64,000 nucleotides of DNA, taken from NCBI RefSeq assembly GCF_020447315.1, contig NZ_JAJADQ010000002.1:434001-498000 (forward strand). The letters run 5' to 3'. Of this stretch, positions 24,699 through 33,266 are shown piece after piece (the stretch's first letter is position 1; every line of letters begins with the position of its first letter). Below the pieces are notes generated by a model that saw only the letters and a list, made by a program, of their open reading frames with translations, was not told the origin of the DNA and searched no databases. The position numbers and the translations under genes are program-made. This stretch comes from Hymenobacter nitidus. GTDB lineage: Bacteria > Bacteroidota > Bacteroidia > Cytophagales > Hymenobacteraceae.

Positions 24699-25449
24699 TG
24701 ACCTGGACACCCGCCTGCGCGTTTTCGAAACGGCCCACGACCACTGTGCGCTACCCGGGCTCTACCTCGTAGCGCGGCTGGATGGGCGTGGCTTCACCCG
24801 CCTGACCAAGGAAGTACATGTCTTTGAAGCGCCTTTCGATGAGCGGATGCGCGATTTGATGATCCATACCACCCAGCAGCTACTCACGTCGGGCTTCCGC
24901 ATGGTGTATGGCTATACCCAGAGCGACGAAATTTCCCTGCTGCTGCACCCGCAGGAACACTCTTTTGGCCGGAAGCTGCGTAAGTACACATCCCTGCTGG
25001 CTGGGGAGGCGTCGGCCGCCTTTTCCCTGGCCCTGGGCAGCCCTGGCATTTTCGACTGCCGCATATCCCAATTGCCCCGCGTCTTGGATGTGGTGGATTA
25101 CTTCCGCTGGCGGCAGGAAGATGCGGGTCGTAACTCGCTAAACGCACATTGCTACTGGCTGCTTCGCAAGCAGGGACAGTCGGTGGCCGAGGCTACGGCC
25201 CAGGTCAAAGGACTGCGCTCGGCCGCCAAGCATGACCTTCTGTTTAACGCCGGCATAAACTTCAACATCTTGCCGAGCTGGCAAAAGCGCGGAGCCGGTC
25301 TGTACTGGACCGAATATCGGAAGCCGGGCTTCAACCCAGTTAGCCAGCAGCCGGTGGAAACCACCCGCCATCAGCTCTGCGTTGATACCGAGTTACCGTT
25401 GGGGGACGCATACAGCAACTTCATTCGCACTTTGCTGGGAGAAGTGTAA
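24688..25449 (+). CDS. Thg1-like protein (3'-5' RNA polymerase / tRNA-His guanylyltransferase family)
   Basis: 253 residues. The family signature is clear: VARLDGRGFTRLTKE with metal-binding Asp32, YGYTQSDEISLLLHP with Asp80/Glu81, KYTSLLAGEASAAFS, and DYFRWRQEDAGRNSLNAHCYWLL. Eukaryotic Thg1 has HINNLYNT where this protein has AGRNSLNA. Loss of that motif is typical of Thg1-like proteins (TLPs), which repair 5'-truncated tRNAs by templated 3'-5' addition instead of adding G-1 to tRNA-His. Overlap with the upstream kinase gene supports a 5'-end RNA repair function. Its place in a histidine operon is unusual, because bacteria normally encode G-1 in the tRNA-His gene. Confidence 0.9.
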   Translation: MKFDDLDTRLRVFETAHDHCALPGLYLVARLDGRGFTRLTKEVHVFEAPFDERMRDLMIHTTQQLLTSGFRMVYGYTQSDEISLLLHPQEHSFGRKLRKYTSLLAGEASAAFSLALGSPGIFDCRISQLPRVLDVVDYFRWRQEDAGRNSLNAHCYWLLRKQGQSVAEATAQVKGLRSAAKHDLLFNAGINFNILPSWQKRGAGLYWTEYRKPGFNPVSQQPVETTRHQLCVDTELPLGDAYSNFIRTLLGEV

Positions 25450-25524
25450 TTCGCTTCCGGTAATAAATACCTTACACTTTTTACGGCTTCGACGCCGCAG
25501 CTTCGGCTCATCCTTTTTATACTC

Positions 25525-26628
25525 ATGAAGAAAGTTCTTTTTATTGACCGCGACGGTACTATCCTGATTGAGCCCCCGACGGACTTTCAGGTGGATTCCC
25601 TGTCGCGAGAGAAATTCCAGTTTGTACCCGGCGCCATTACCGGTCTGGCCCGCATTGCCCGGGAGCTGGACTATGAGCTGGTGCTGGTCAGCAACCAGGA
25701 TGGACTAGGCACCAAGAGCTTCCCCGAGGAAACCTTCTGGCCGGCCCACACCATGATGCTCGATATTCTGCGCTCGGAAGGAGTAGCGTTCGTGCGGGAG
25801 CACATCGACCGTAGCTTCCCCCACGACAACCTGCCGACCCGCAAGCCCGGCATCGGCATGCTGCAGCAGTACCTGGCAGAAGGCGCCTACGACCTTCCGC
25901 ACTCCTTCGTCATCGGCGACCGGCTTACCGATGTGGAGCTGGCCCAGAATCTGGGCTGCCAGTCCATCCTCATTCGGGAGGAAGCCGACGAGCGGGCCGC
26001 CCTGAGTACCACGAGCTGGGAAGCCATCTATCAGTTCCTGCGCCTGCCCGCCCGCACTGCCGTGGTGCAGCGCGACACGAACGAAACCAAGATCCGCATT
26101 GAGCTCAACCTCGATGGCGCCGGCCGGCCCGACATGCACACCGGGCTGGGCTTCTTCGACCACATGCTCGACCAGCTCAGCAAGCACTCGGGGGTCGATA
26201 TGAAGATCCAGGTGCAGGGCGATTTGCACATCGACGAGCACCACACCATTGAAGACACGGCCATTGCCCTGGGCGAAGCCTTCTCCCAGGCCCTGGGCGA
26301 CAAGCGCGGCCTGGCCCGCTACGGGTTCCTGCTGCCCATGGACGACGTGCTGGCCCAGGCCGCCATCGATTTCTCGGGCCGCCCCTGGATAGTGTGGAAT
26401 GCCGAGTTTAAGCGCGAACGGGTGGGGGATATGCCCTGCGAAATGTTCTACCATTTCTTCAAGAGCTTCTCCGACGCGGCCCGCTGCAACCTCAACATTA
26501 AGTGCGAAGGGCAGAACGAGCACCATAAGATCGAAGCCATTTTCAAGGCTGTGGCCAAGGCCATCAAGATGGCGTTGGTACGGGACGCCGGCAAAATGGA
26601 AATACCAAGTACCAAGGGTATTCTCTAG
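25525..26628 (+). CDS. hisB: Bifunctional histidinol-phosphatase / imidazoleglycerol-phosphate dehydratase
   Basis: 367 residues. The N-terminal HAD phosphatase (about 1-165) has FIDRDGTIL with the nucleophile Asp, LVSNQDGLG, and [18 protein letters not shown]. The IGPD domain (about 175-367) has metal-binding motifs [37 protein letters not shown] and a second [18 protein letters not shown] / [12 protein letters not shown] set. It catalyses steps 6 and 8 of the pathway. The fused arrangement is known from enterobacteria and Bacteroidota. It lies 75 bases after the Thg1-like gene, and a large palindrome follows directly after the stop. Confidence 0.97.
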   Translation: MKKVLFIDRDGTILIEPPTDFQVDSLSREKFQFVPGAITGLARIARELDYELVLVSNQDGLGTKSFPEETFWPAHTMMLDILRSEGVAFVREHIDRSFPHDNLPTRKPGIGMLQQYLAEGAYDLPHSFVIGDRLTDVELAQNLGCQSILIREEADERAALSTTSWEAIYQFLRLPARTAVVQRDTNETKIRIELNLDGAGRPDMHTGLGFFDHMLDQLSKHSGVDMKIQVQGDLHIDEHHTIEDTAIALGEAFSQALGDKRGLARYGFLLPMDDVLAQAAIDFSGRPWIVWNAEFKRERVGDMPCEMFYHFFKSFSDAARCNLNIKCEGQNEHHKIEAIFKAVAKAIKMALVRDAGKMEIPSTKGIL

Positions 26629-26662
26629 GCTTTATCCAAATGTTTTAACATTTGGATAAAGC
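26629..26662. repeat. AT-rich 16-base perfect palindrome after hisB
   Basis: GCTTTATCCAAATGTT (26629-26644) and AACATTTGGATAAAGC (26647-26662) are fully complementary around TT. It begins at the base after the hisB stop. The following sequence TTGTGTCTGG is only weakly T-rich, so it is a poor intrinsic terminator. Its AT content contrasts with the GC-rich flanks. Confidence 0.8.
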
Positions 26663-26764
26663 TTGTGTCTGGGTTTCCTGGGAAATCAGCAGGCAATACA
26701 GAAAAGGGAGAATTGCGGGCTGGTTTCTTGTATACACAAATGAGTAAAAGCGCGTCATCCACAA

Positions 26765-27352
26765 ATGGAAATAGCGGTAATTGATTATAAGGGCGGCAAC
26801 GTACAGTCGGTGCTGTATGCCCTGGAGCGCCTGGGCGTAGAAGCCACCCTGACGGCCGATGCGGAAGTAATTCGGCGGGCCGACAAGATCCTGTTTCCCG
26901 GCGAAGGCGAAGCCGCGTCGGCCATGCAGGAGCTGCGGGCCCAGGGGTTGCACGAAGTGCTGCCCACGCTTACCCAGCCTTTCCTGGGTATCTGCCTGGG
27001 CATGCAGCTGCTGGGTACGCACAGCGAGGAAAACGATGCGACCATGCTGGGCATTCTGCCCTTCGAGGTGAAGCGCTTCCCGGCTGCGGCCGAGTTCAAG
27101 GTACCGCATATGGGCTGGAACAATCTGCAGCGGCTACGGTCGCCCTTGTTCGAGGGCTTACGCGAGCAGGACTACGTTTACTTCGTGCACAGCTACTACG
27201 CCCCGGTGGGCGACTACACTATTGCCGAGGCCGAGTACCCGCTGCCTTTTAGTGCCGCCGTGCAGCACCGGAACTTCTACGCCGTGCAGTTTCACACCGA
27301 GAAGAGCGGGCCGGTGGGCACGCGCATTCTCGAAAACTTCCTGAAGCTTTAA
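26765..27352 (+). CDS. hisH: Imidazole glycerol phosphate synthase, glutaminase subunit
   Basis: 195 residues, class I glutamine amidotransferase. Seen: VIDYKGGNVQSV, ILFPGEGEAASAMQEL, the nucleophile Cys in FLGICLGMQLLGT, and the His/Glu partners in YAVQFHTEKSG. It supplies ammonia to HisF for imidazole ring closure. The gene lies 136 bases after hisB, a gap that holds the palindrome and may hold a secondary promoter. It ends 7 bases before hisA. Confidence 0.96.
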   Translation: MEIAVIDYKGGNVQSVLYALERLGVEATLTADAEVIRRADKILFPGEGEAASAMQELRAQGLHEVLPTLTQPFLGICLGMQLLGTHSEENDATMLGILPFEVKRFPAAAEFKVPHMGWNNLQRLRSPLFEGLREQDYVYFVHSYYAPVGDYTIAEAEYPLPFSAAVQHRNFYAVQFHTEKSGPVGTRILENFLKL

Positions 27353-27359
27353 TTCTCCC

Positions 27360-28076
27360 ATGGAAATAATTCCCGCTATCGACCTTATCGGGGGCCAGTG
27401 CGTGCGCCTGACCGAGGGCGACTTTGCCCAGCAGACCACCTATGATGCCGACCCACTGGCGGTAGCCCAGCGCTTCGAAGCCGCCGGGGTGCGCCGCCTG
27501 CACCTGGTGGATCTGGATGGGGCCCGGGCCCGCCAGCCCGTAAACCTGCCGGTGCTGGAAAGCATTGCCCGCCACACCAGCCTGGTTATTGACTTCGGCG
27601 GTGGTTTGCAGAGCGAGCAGGCCGTGCGGCAGGCCTTCGACGCCGGGGCCGCCCAGATTACGGCCGGCAGCATTGCCGTGCGCGAGCCCGCCACGGTGCA
27701 GCATTGGCTCCAAACCTTCGGGGCGGACCGCATCCTGATTGGGGCCGACTTCCGCGACAACCATATTTCCATCAATGCCTGGGCCGAGCAGTCGGAGCGG
27801 ACGGTGGCCGAGTTTATCCGGGGCTACCTGACGGATGGGGCCACCACCTTTGTGTGCACCGATGTCAGCAAGGATGGCAAGCTGCAGGGACCGTCGTTGG
27901 TGACGTACCGGGAGCTGCGCACGCAATTGCCGGCGGCCCGGCTAGTGGCCAGCGGCGGCGTGACAACCCTGGCCGACGTGGAGGCGCTGGTAGAGGTGGG
28001 AATGCACGGAGCCATTATCGGTAAAGCCATTTACGAGGGCACCATCACCCTGGCCGACCTGCGCACGTTTCTGTAG
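27360..28076 (+). CDS. hisA: ProFAR isomerase
   Basis: 238 residues, TIM barrel with two-fold repeat. Seen: IIPAIDLIGGQCVRLTEGDF with the catalytic Asp, LHLVDLDGAR, DFGGGLQSEQAVRQAFDAGA, VCTDVSKDGKLQGPS with the second Asp, and VASGGVTTLADVEAL. It carries out the isomerisation before HisF/HisH. Spacing to hisF is 27 bases. Confidence 0.97.
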   Translation: MEIIPAIDLIGGQCVRLTEGDFAQQTTYDADPLAVAQRFEAAGVRRLHLVDLDGARARQPVNLPVLESIARHTSLVIDFGGGLQSEQAVRQAFDAGAAQITAGSIAVREPATVQHWLQTFGADRILIGADFRDNHISINAWAEQSERTVAEFIRGYLTDGATTFVCTDVSKDGKLQGPSLVTYRELRTQLPAARLVASGGVTTLADVEALVEVGMHGAIIGKAIYEGTITLADLRTFL

Positions 28077-28103
28077 CCGCATCCTGATCTGAACAACGCT
28101 TTT

Positions 28104-28862
28104 ATGCTGACCAAACGAATTATTCCCTGCCTCGACGTGAAAGACGGCCGCACCGTGAAGGGTGTGCAGTTCGAGGGCCTGCGCGACGCCGGCGACCCGG
28201 TGGCCCTGGCCGCCCGCTATGCCCAGGAAGGAGCCGACGAGCTGGTGTTTCTCGATATCACGGCTACGAATCAGAAGCGCACCACGCTTATTCATTTGGT
28301 GCGCGACGTGGCCCGGGAGTTGGATATACCCTTCACGGTGGGGGGCGGCATCGGTACCGTAGCCGACGTGGAGGTGCTCCTGCTGAATGGAGCCGACAAG
28401 GTGAGCATCAACTCGGCGGCCCTGCACCGGCCCGAGCTGATTGATGAGTTGGCCCGCCGCTTCGGCAGCCAGTGCATCGTGGTGGCCGCCGATGCGCGCT
28501 ACACTCCCCAGGCCGGCTGGCAGATTTATACCCGGGCTGGCACGCACAACACCGAGCGGGATGCCGTGGCCTGGTGCCGCGAAGCCGCCGACCGCGGGGC
28601 CGGGGAGCTGCTGCTGACCTCCATGAGCAACGACGGCACCAAGGACGGCTTTGCCCTGGACATCACCGGGGCCGTGGCCCGGGCCGTGTCTGTTCCCGTG
28701 GTGGCCAGTGGGGGCGCCGGGCGCATGGAGCATTTCACCCAGGTGTTCCAGCAGGCCCAGGCCCACGCCGGCCTGGCCGCCAGTATCTTTCACTTCGGGG
28801 AAATCGGTATCCGGGAGCTGAAAGAGCATCTGCAGGCCCAGGGGATTCCCATGCGGCTGTAG
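28104..28862 (+). CDS. hisF: Imidazole glycerol phosphate synthase, cyclase subunit
   Basis: 252 residues. Seen: [18 protein letters not shown] with catalytic Asp, [41 protein letters not shown] split across the phosphate-binding loops, [13 protein letters not shown] with the second Asp, and [13 protein letters not shown]. It is the barrel partner of HisH and yields imidazole glycerol phosphate and AICAR. Confidence 0.97.
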   Translation: MLTKRIIPCLDVKDGRTVKGVQFEGLRDAGDPVALAARYAQEGADELVFLDITATNQKRTTLIHLVRDVARELDIPFTVGGGIGTVADVEVLLLNGADKVSINSAALHRPELIDELARRFGSQCIVVAADARYTPQAGWQIYTRAGTHNTERDAVAWCREAADRGAGELLLTSMSNDGTKDGFALDITGAVARAVSVPVVASGGAGRMEHFTQVFQQAQAHAGLAASIFHFGEIGIRELKEHLQAQGIPMRL

Positions 28863-28929
28863 GCCTTGTCCCTGGTTGTACGCCCTGATTATCCTACATA
28901 ACAGCACAGAAGCACCAAGCACTACTAGA

Positions 28930-29577
28930 ATGGAACTCGACTTTAAGAAAATGCCCGACGGACTCATTCCCGCCGTGGTGCAGGATGCCGCGACGGGGCA
29001 GGTGCTCATGCTGGGCTACGTGAATGAGGAAGCCTGGGAAAAGACCCGCACGGAAAGCCGGGTGACGTTTTACTCCCGCTCCAAAAGCCGGCTCTGGACC
29101 AAGGGGGAAACCTCCGGCAACTTCCTGCAGGTCGTGAGCCTGCACCCCGACTGTGACAACGACGCGGTGCTCATCCGGGCCATTCCCGACGGGCCCACCT
29201 GCCACCGGGGCACTACCAGCTGCTTCGAGCAGCCCGAGCAGAGGGCCCTGCCCACGCCGCCGGTAGGCTTTCTGGCCGAGCTAGAGCGCCTGGTGCAGCG
29301 CCGCTATACGCATCCCGAGGAAGACCCCAAGTCTTACACCGCCTCGCTGTTTCGCAAGGGTATGCCCAAAATAGCCCAGAAAGTGGGAGAGGAGGCCGTC
29401 GAAACTGTCATTGATGCCGTGGCCGGCAACCGCGCCGGGTTGCCCGGCGAAGCCGCCGATTTGCTCTACCACCTGCTGGTGCTGCTCACGGCCGCGGGCC
29501 TTACCCTGGAGGAGGTGGTAGCCGTGCTGCGCCAGCGCCACAGCACCATTTCCGCCGGGACGCGCCGGCCGGAGTAA
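28930..29577 (+). CDS. hisI: Bifunctional phosphoribosyl-AMP cyclohydrolase / phosphoribosyl-ATP pyrophosphatase
   Basis: 215 residues from ATG 28930 (MELDFKKMPDGLIPAV); an earlier in-frame start is rejected because it extends into the gap. The HisI domain (about 1-115) has LHPDCDNDAVLIRA and GPTCHRGTTSCF zinc/magnesium ligands. The HisE domain (about 120-215) has KIAQKVGEEAVETVIDA and EAADLLYHLLVLL. It performs steps 2 and 3 of the pathway (HisIE). It is the last gene of the operon, and a terminator follows. Confidence 0.96.
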   Translation: MELDFKKMPDGLIPAVVQDAATGQVLMLGYVNEEAWEKTRTESRVTFYSRSKSRLWTKGETSGNFLQVVSLHPDCDNDAVLIRAIPDGPTCHRGTTSCFEQPEQRALPTPPVGFLAELERLVQRRYTHPEEDPKSYTASLFRKGMPKIAQKVGEEAVETVIDAVAGNRAGLPGEAADLLYHLLVLLTAAGLTLEEVVAVLRQRHSTISAGTRRPE

Positions 29578-29650
29578 GGCCGGCAGGCTGTACCCCGGGC
29601 TCTGCGGGAGTAGCCGAAACCTGTTTTTCCTGCGTACTAGGCAGGCAGTG

Positions 29651-29679
29651 CCGCCGTGGGGAAACGCACGGCGGTTTTT
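29651..29679 (+). terminator. Terminator of the his operon
   Basis: CCGCCGTG (29651-29658) and CACGGCGG (29667-29674) form the stem, followed by TTTTTG. Confidence 0.92.
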
Positions 29680-29713
29680 GTTGCTACTTTGCGCCTCCTA
29701 GCCCTTGTACCCT

Positions 29714-30499
29714 ATGCCGTCCCTGCCGTCGTCGTATCTGAGCACCCAAAGCCTGACCGTGCTGGTGCCCGTCTATAATGAGGAAGAAAGCCTGCCGCAG
29801 TTTGTGGTCGAGATGAACCGGTTTCTGTCCCAGACTCCGCTGCCCACTACGGTTCTCTTTATTAACGATGGCAGCACCGACGGGTCCCTGGCCCTACTGC
29901 GGGGCATCTGCGGGCAGGACGTGCGCTACGAGTTTGTTTCCCTCTCGCGCAATCAGGGCCTGAGCACGGCCATCAAGGCCGGCATCGACCATTGCCACAG
30001 CACCCTGGTGGGCTACATCGACTCCGATATTCAAACCACCCCGCTGGACTTTCTGCGTTTCCTGGCGTTCTTCCCCGAATACGATATGGTCAACGGAATC
30101 CGGGCCAAGCGCCAGGATTCCTTCGTCAAGAAGCTGTCCTCGAAGCTGGCCAATACCGTGCGCCGTACGCTCATCAACGACGGAATTCAGGACACGGGCT
30201 GTCCCCTGAAGATGCTCAAGATGGAATATGCCCGGCGGCTGCCGCTGTTTCACGGCATGCACCGCTTCCTGGGCGCCCTGGTGCAGCTGCAGGGGGGGCG
30301 GGTGCACCAAGTGGAGGTGCAGCACTTTCCCCGCTTTGCCGGCACGGCGAAGTACACGCTCTGGAACCGTGCCTGGAAGCCCCTGGTCGATACCTTCGGC
30401 TTCCGCTGGATCCGCAGCCGCTGGAAGAACTACGAAGTCGGGGAGGTGCTGCGGGCCGAATCCCGGGTTGTTGATGCCCCCGAGGCGGGCCCCCGATGA
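29714..30499 (+). CDS. Glycosyltransferase family 2 (polyprenyl-phosphate sugar transferase-like)
   Basis: 261 residues from ATG 29714. The GT-A fold motifs are LTVLVPVYNEEESLP, LFINDGSTDGSL, and the metal-binding DSDIQTTP, with VNGIRAKRQDSFVKK and DTGCPLKML, as in the DPM1/ArnC/GtrB-type enzymes. Unlike GtrB it has no C-terminal membrane pair. It overlaps by four bases with the LAB_N membrane protein gene, which may provide membrane anchoring. Such pairs are usually involved in lipid-linked sugar transfer to envelope glycans. The donor is unknown. Confidence 0.88.
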   Translation: MPSLPSSYLSTQSLTVLVPVYNEEESLPQFVVEMNRFLSQTPLPTTVLFINDGSTDGSLALLRGICGQDVRYEFVSLSRNQGLSTAIKAGIDHCHSTLVGYIDSDIQTTPLDFLRFLAFFPEYDMVNGIRAKRQDSFVKKLSSKLANTVRRTLINDGIQDTGCPLKMLKMEYARRLPLFHGMHRFLGALVQLQGGRVHQVEVQHFPRFAGTAKYTLWNRAWKPLVDTFGFRWIRSRWKNYEVGEVLRAESRVVDAPEAGPR

Positions 30500-31149
30500 G
30501 CACCCAGACGCTGGCCTTGGGTATCGGCCTGGCGGCCCAGCTGTTATTTTCCAGCCGTATCGTGCTGCAGTGGATTCAGAGCGAGCGGGCCCGGCGGGTA
30601 CTGGTGCCCACGCTGTTCTGGAAAATAAGCCTGCTGTCCTCGTTGCTGATGATTCTCTACGGCATGCTGCGCCACGACCCCATCATTCTGGGGGCGCAAC
30701 TGTTGAGCTATGGCATCTACATCCGAAACCTGCAGCTGCTGGGCGAATGGCGCACGCTCGGTCGGTGGTTCCGCCTGGCGGCCTATGGCTTTCCTTTGGC
30801 CATGCTGGCCTGGTTTAGCGTCGGCTCCCCGCACTTTAGTCTGCGGGCTATGCTGCACACGGCCATTCCCGGGGGGTGGCTGATGCTGGGAGCGGTAGGG
30901 CAGGCGGTGTTCTTGCTGCGGTTTGTATACCAGTGGCTCTACTCCGAACGGCAGGGTACGTCGGTGCTGCCCCTGGGCTTCTGGATCGTGAGTCTGGCGG
31001 GCTCCGTGCTCATCCTGACGTATGCCATACTGCGTCTTGATGCTGTTCTTATGCTGGGAAATGTCTTCGGTACGGTCGTGTATACGCGCAACATCCTGCT
31101 CCTGCGCCGGGAGCAACAGGACCAGGATGTCAATGCAACGCGGGTCTAA
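30496..31149 (+). CDS. LAB_N domain membrane protein (lipid-A-disaccharide synthase N-terminal-like)
   Basis: 217 residues, about six membrane helices. It contains two copies of the LAB_N motif set: QLLFSSRIVLQWIQSERARR with LFWKISLLSSLLM near the start, and AVFLLRFVYQWLYSERQGT with FWIVSLAGSVLIL near the end. Each half ends in a YIRN or YTRN segment, so it is an internal duplication. LAB_N domains occur at the N-terminus of some lipid A synthases or alone next to glycosyltransferases. The ATGA overlap with the GT2 gene indicates a joint role. Confidence 0.88.
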   Translation: MSTQTLALGIGLAAQLLFSSRIVLQWIQSERARRVLVPTLFWKISLLSSLLMILYGMLRHDPIILGAQLLSYGIYIRNLQLLGEWRTLGRWFRLAAYGFPLAMLAWFSVGSPHFSLRAMLHTAIPGGWLMLGAVGQAVFLLRFVYQWLYSERQGTSVLPLGFWIVSLAGSVLILTYAILRLDAVLMLGNVFGTVVYTRNILLLRREQQDQDVNATRV

Positions 31150-31231
31150 GGGTATTTATCTGCTTAACATAAAAAGTAAATAAGCCAATGAGAGTCGTAG
31201 TTTGACTGTAGTAGGAGGGTGCGTCAATCTG

Positions 31232-32227
31232 TCAGCGGCTGAGTTGTTTCCGTACTTTCTCCAGTAGAATGCTTACGATCTGCAGGTCATCAACGTCCTG
31301 GACAGTGAGCTGGGTGTCGATTCCAGGGCCGCTGATGTGGATGAAGTAGCCTTCCTGTAGCTGGGTTGGTGCTGTTGGCCCCGCACTTGTTGGCGTAGTT
31401 TCCATTGCCCGCGGCTGAGCAACCGGCAGCGTCTGACCAGCACCCGTCGTTGCTTCGGGTGGCGGGAAGCTTCCGAATACATGAGCCGGCCCTCCCGAAT
31501 ACACAGTAGGGCCTGAAGCTGCAGTTGTATCTTCTGAGGCCTCTTCGCCGTCCAGGCCGTCTGTATCTAGGCCAAACAGACTGGATACAGCATCATGCGT
31601 CTTAGCTGATGTTACTGGTGGTACAAAGGTCGGCTCGGGCTTTATACCAGCCGGGGTGTCTGGTATAAGCGAAGGAGTAGTAGGAGCCCGGAATAAGTTC
31701 TGGGGGAGTTCCGTGCTGGCTAGTTCCCGCCGGGGAGTTTGTTGGGCTGCCAGTTGGTCTATATCCGCCACCACATTGCGCTCATCCATGACGCCCACCA
31801 TGCGCGCACCGTCCACGAAGGCCTTGGAGACTACCTGGGCATTAATTTCCTCTACCCCGAACTCCCGGATCAGCATTACGTCAAACATATGCACCGGTAG
31901 CTCTCTGTTTCGGAACTTACGGCAGATCTGTGTGAATAAGGGTGGATGCAGGAAGGCCTCCCTGTGAAACACCTTTTCTTCCTGCTTGTCATACGCGTGC
32001 TTGATGCGCCGAAATAGATTGGTGGTAGTTAGCAATTCCCGCTTGCTGGTTACCAGGCCAAACTTAACGGCTGAGCCAATGATGGCTTTAAAAGAGCCAC
32101 TAACCTTTCTATTCAGTTTGCGGGCACAGGTTTCAATAGCACATTTGCCACCCGTGTCATCTACTACTTCTGCTATTTCCCAAGCACTCATATAGCTGGT
32201 GCGTGGATAGTCTATGGTTTTAGGCAT
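31232..32227 (-). CDS. Orphan protein with winged-helix-like N-terminal half
   Basis: 331 residues from ATG at 32227 (MPKTIDYPRTSYMSAWE). Residues 1-150 are helical and basic, with two winged-helix-like stretches (GSFKAIIGSAVKFGLVTS and a NAQVVSKAFVDGARMVGVMDE segment). Residues 155-285 are a Pro/Thr/Ala/Gly-rich linker. The last 40 residues form a compact end (YFIHISGPGIDTQLTVQDVDDLQIVSILLEK, given here in two overlapping parts only for position). I do not recognise the family. It lies in an AT-rich patch with repeated AAGTATAA motifs upstream, which suggests autoregulation or horizontal origin. Confidence 0.75.
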   Translation of the reverse strand: MPKTIDYPRTSYMSAWEIAEVVDDTGGKCAIETCARKLNRKVSGSFKAIIGSAVKFGLVTSKRELLTTTNLFRRIKHAYDKQEEKVFHREAFLHPPLFTQICRKFRNRELPVHMFDVMLIREFGVEEINAQVVSKAFVDGARMVGVMDERNVVADIDQLAAQQTPRRELASTELPQNLFRAPTTPSLIPDTPAGIKPEPTFVPPVTSAKTHDAVSSLFGLDTDGLDGEEASEDTTAASGPTVYSGGPAHVFGSFPPPEATTGAGQTLPVAQPRAMETTPTSAGPTAPTQLQEGYFIHISGPGIDTQLTVQDVDDLQIVSILLEKVRKQLSR

Positions 32228-32259
32228 ATACTGAAGTGGTGTTAAATACAATCTACAGC

Positions 32260-32415
32260 AAGTATAATAAACATAAGCACATAAAAGTAGTACAAAGTAT
32301 AAAAAAGCCCATAATAATTAAGCTTTTTTATACTTTTTTTTACTTCTATCGACTTGCTTATCTATTTTGCCTATATCCATAATGTTAACAGCACTCAATC
32401 TACTATCAAGTATAA
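32260..32415. promoter_or_regulatory. AAGTATAA motif cluster and hairpin upstream of the orphan gene
   Basis: AAGTATAA occurs at 32260-32267, 32295-32302 and 32408-32415, and inverted (TTATACTT) at 32328-32335. The middle two are part of a perfect 14-base stem, AAGTATAAAAAAGC / GCTTTTTTATACTT, flanked by T-runs on the plus strand. It can be read as an intrinsic terminator, an operator array or both. Confidence 0.55.
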
Positions 32416-33210
32416 AAAATACCAATCATACATAAGGCCGGGCGGACGACAGGGGCGGCCTGGCTAAATAGACTGCGCTTTCTATTGTCCTCCAGACAGT
32501 CTATCGCCAACCTAATGCCCTGTACACTCATTTTTGAACAGGCCTCTGCAGAAGTAAACTATGATAGCAGGAGAGAGGCTAGTGGGAATTTTGGTTGATT
32601 ACATCACTGCTTTATGCTGAGCTACTCACACTAGCATCCATTTGTATGATCTGCTCAAGGTCCTACAGGATAGCTTTACAACAAGAGACACGATATGATT
32701 GCGACATAATCCAACGGCCTCTTTCACTAGAACTTTGAGCTTGCTTCTTTGTGCACATACAGTACATATGTTGAAGCTTTGTCAGGTACCGCCGTGAATC
32801 CGTCTTTTTGCAGACTACGCTAAGCTGCTCCGCAAATTTTGCCTTTGGTTCAGCTCAGCAGCCTCAACTCTGTACAATAAGGGTTCGATGAGCGACTGCG
32901 AGATTTTGTAGGAGATGGTAGCCTGATTTTGCGTCCTGTGCCGCTGAGCGCCGTCACGGCGGCTAGAATTCGACCGCCGTGCCCAGCGCGTACATAGCTG
33001 GAGCCAACAGCAGCATATTTCTTCATGGTATGGAGCACGTCAAATCCGTACATATTCTAGACTGACTGGGTGAGGTAGATAACTGCTCTGCAACCACTAC
33101 GTCCAACGGGCCACTCAGAATTACTATAAGTTCATCTTGAAGTAGGTCAATGGGCAGACTAAACAGATACGATTGTCTTATAATTTATATTATGTTAAGT
33201 AAAGTATTTA
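32416..33210. other. AT-rich intergenic stretch with no convincing gene
   Basis: About 800 bases with lower GC than the rest. Only short unsupported frames are present, with no start, repeat pattern or family motif that I can defend. An 8-base inverted repeat CACGGCGG/CCGCCGTG spans an EcoRI-like GAATTC loop at 32955-32981. It may be a decayed gene or mobile-element remnant, but I cannot show it. Confidence 0.5.
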
Positions 33211-33243
33211 AAAATACGCCCGAATCACATTCGGGCGTATTTT
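33211..33243. terminator. Terminator downstream of the TPR gene
   Basis: AAAATACGCCCGAAT and ATTCGGGCGTATTTT form a perfect 15-base stem around CAC. It serves the minus-strand gene ending at 33267 and is symmetrical enough to act in both directions. Confidence 0.93.
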
Positions 33244-33266
33244 AATATCCCCTACTTGCGCAGGTG

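Noticed and set aside
32850..33053. Short minus-strand frame (67 codons) in the AT-rich patch
   Set aside because: No start context, no family resemblance, Ser/Arg-rich composition; likely non-coding.
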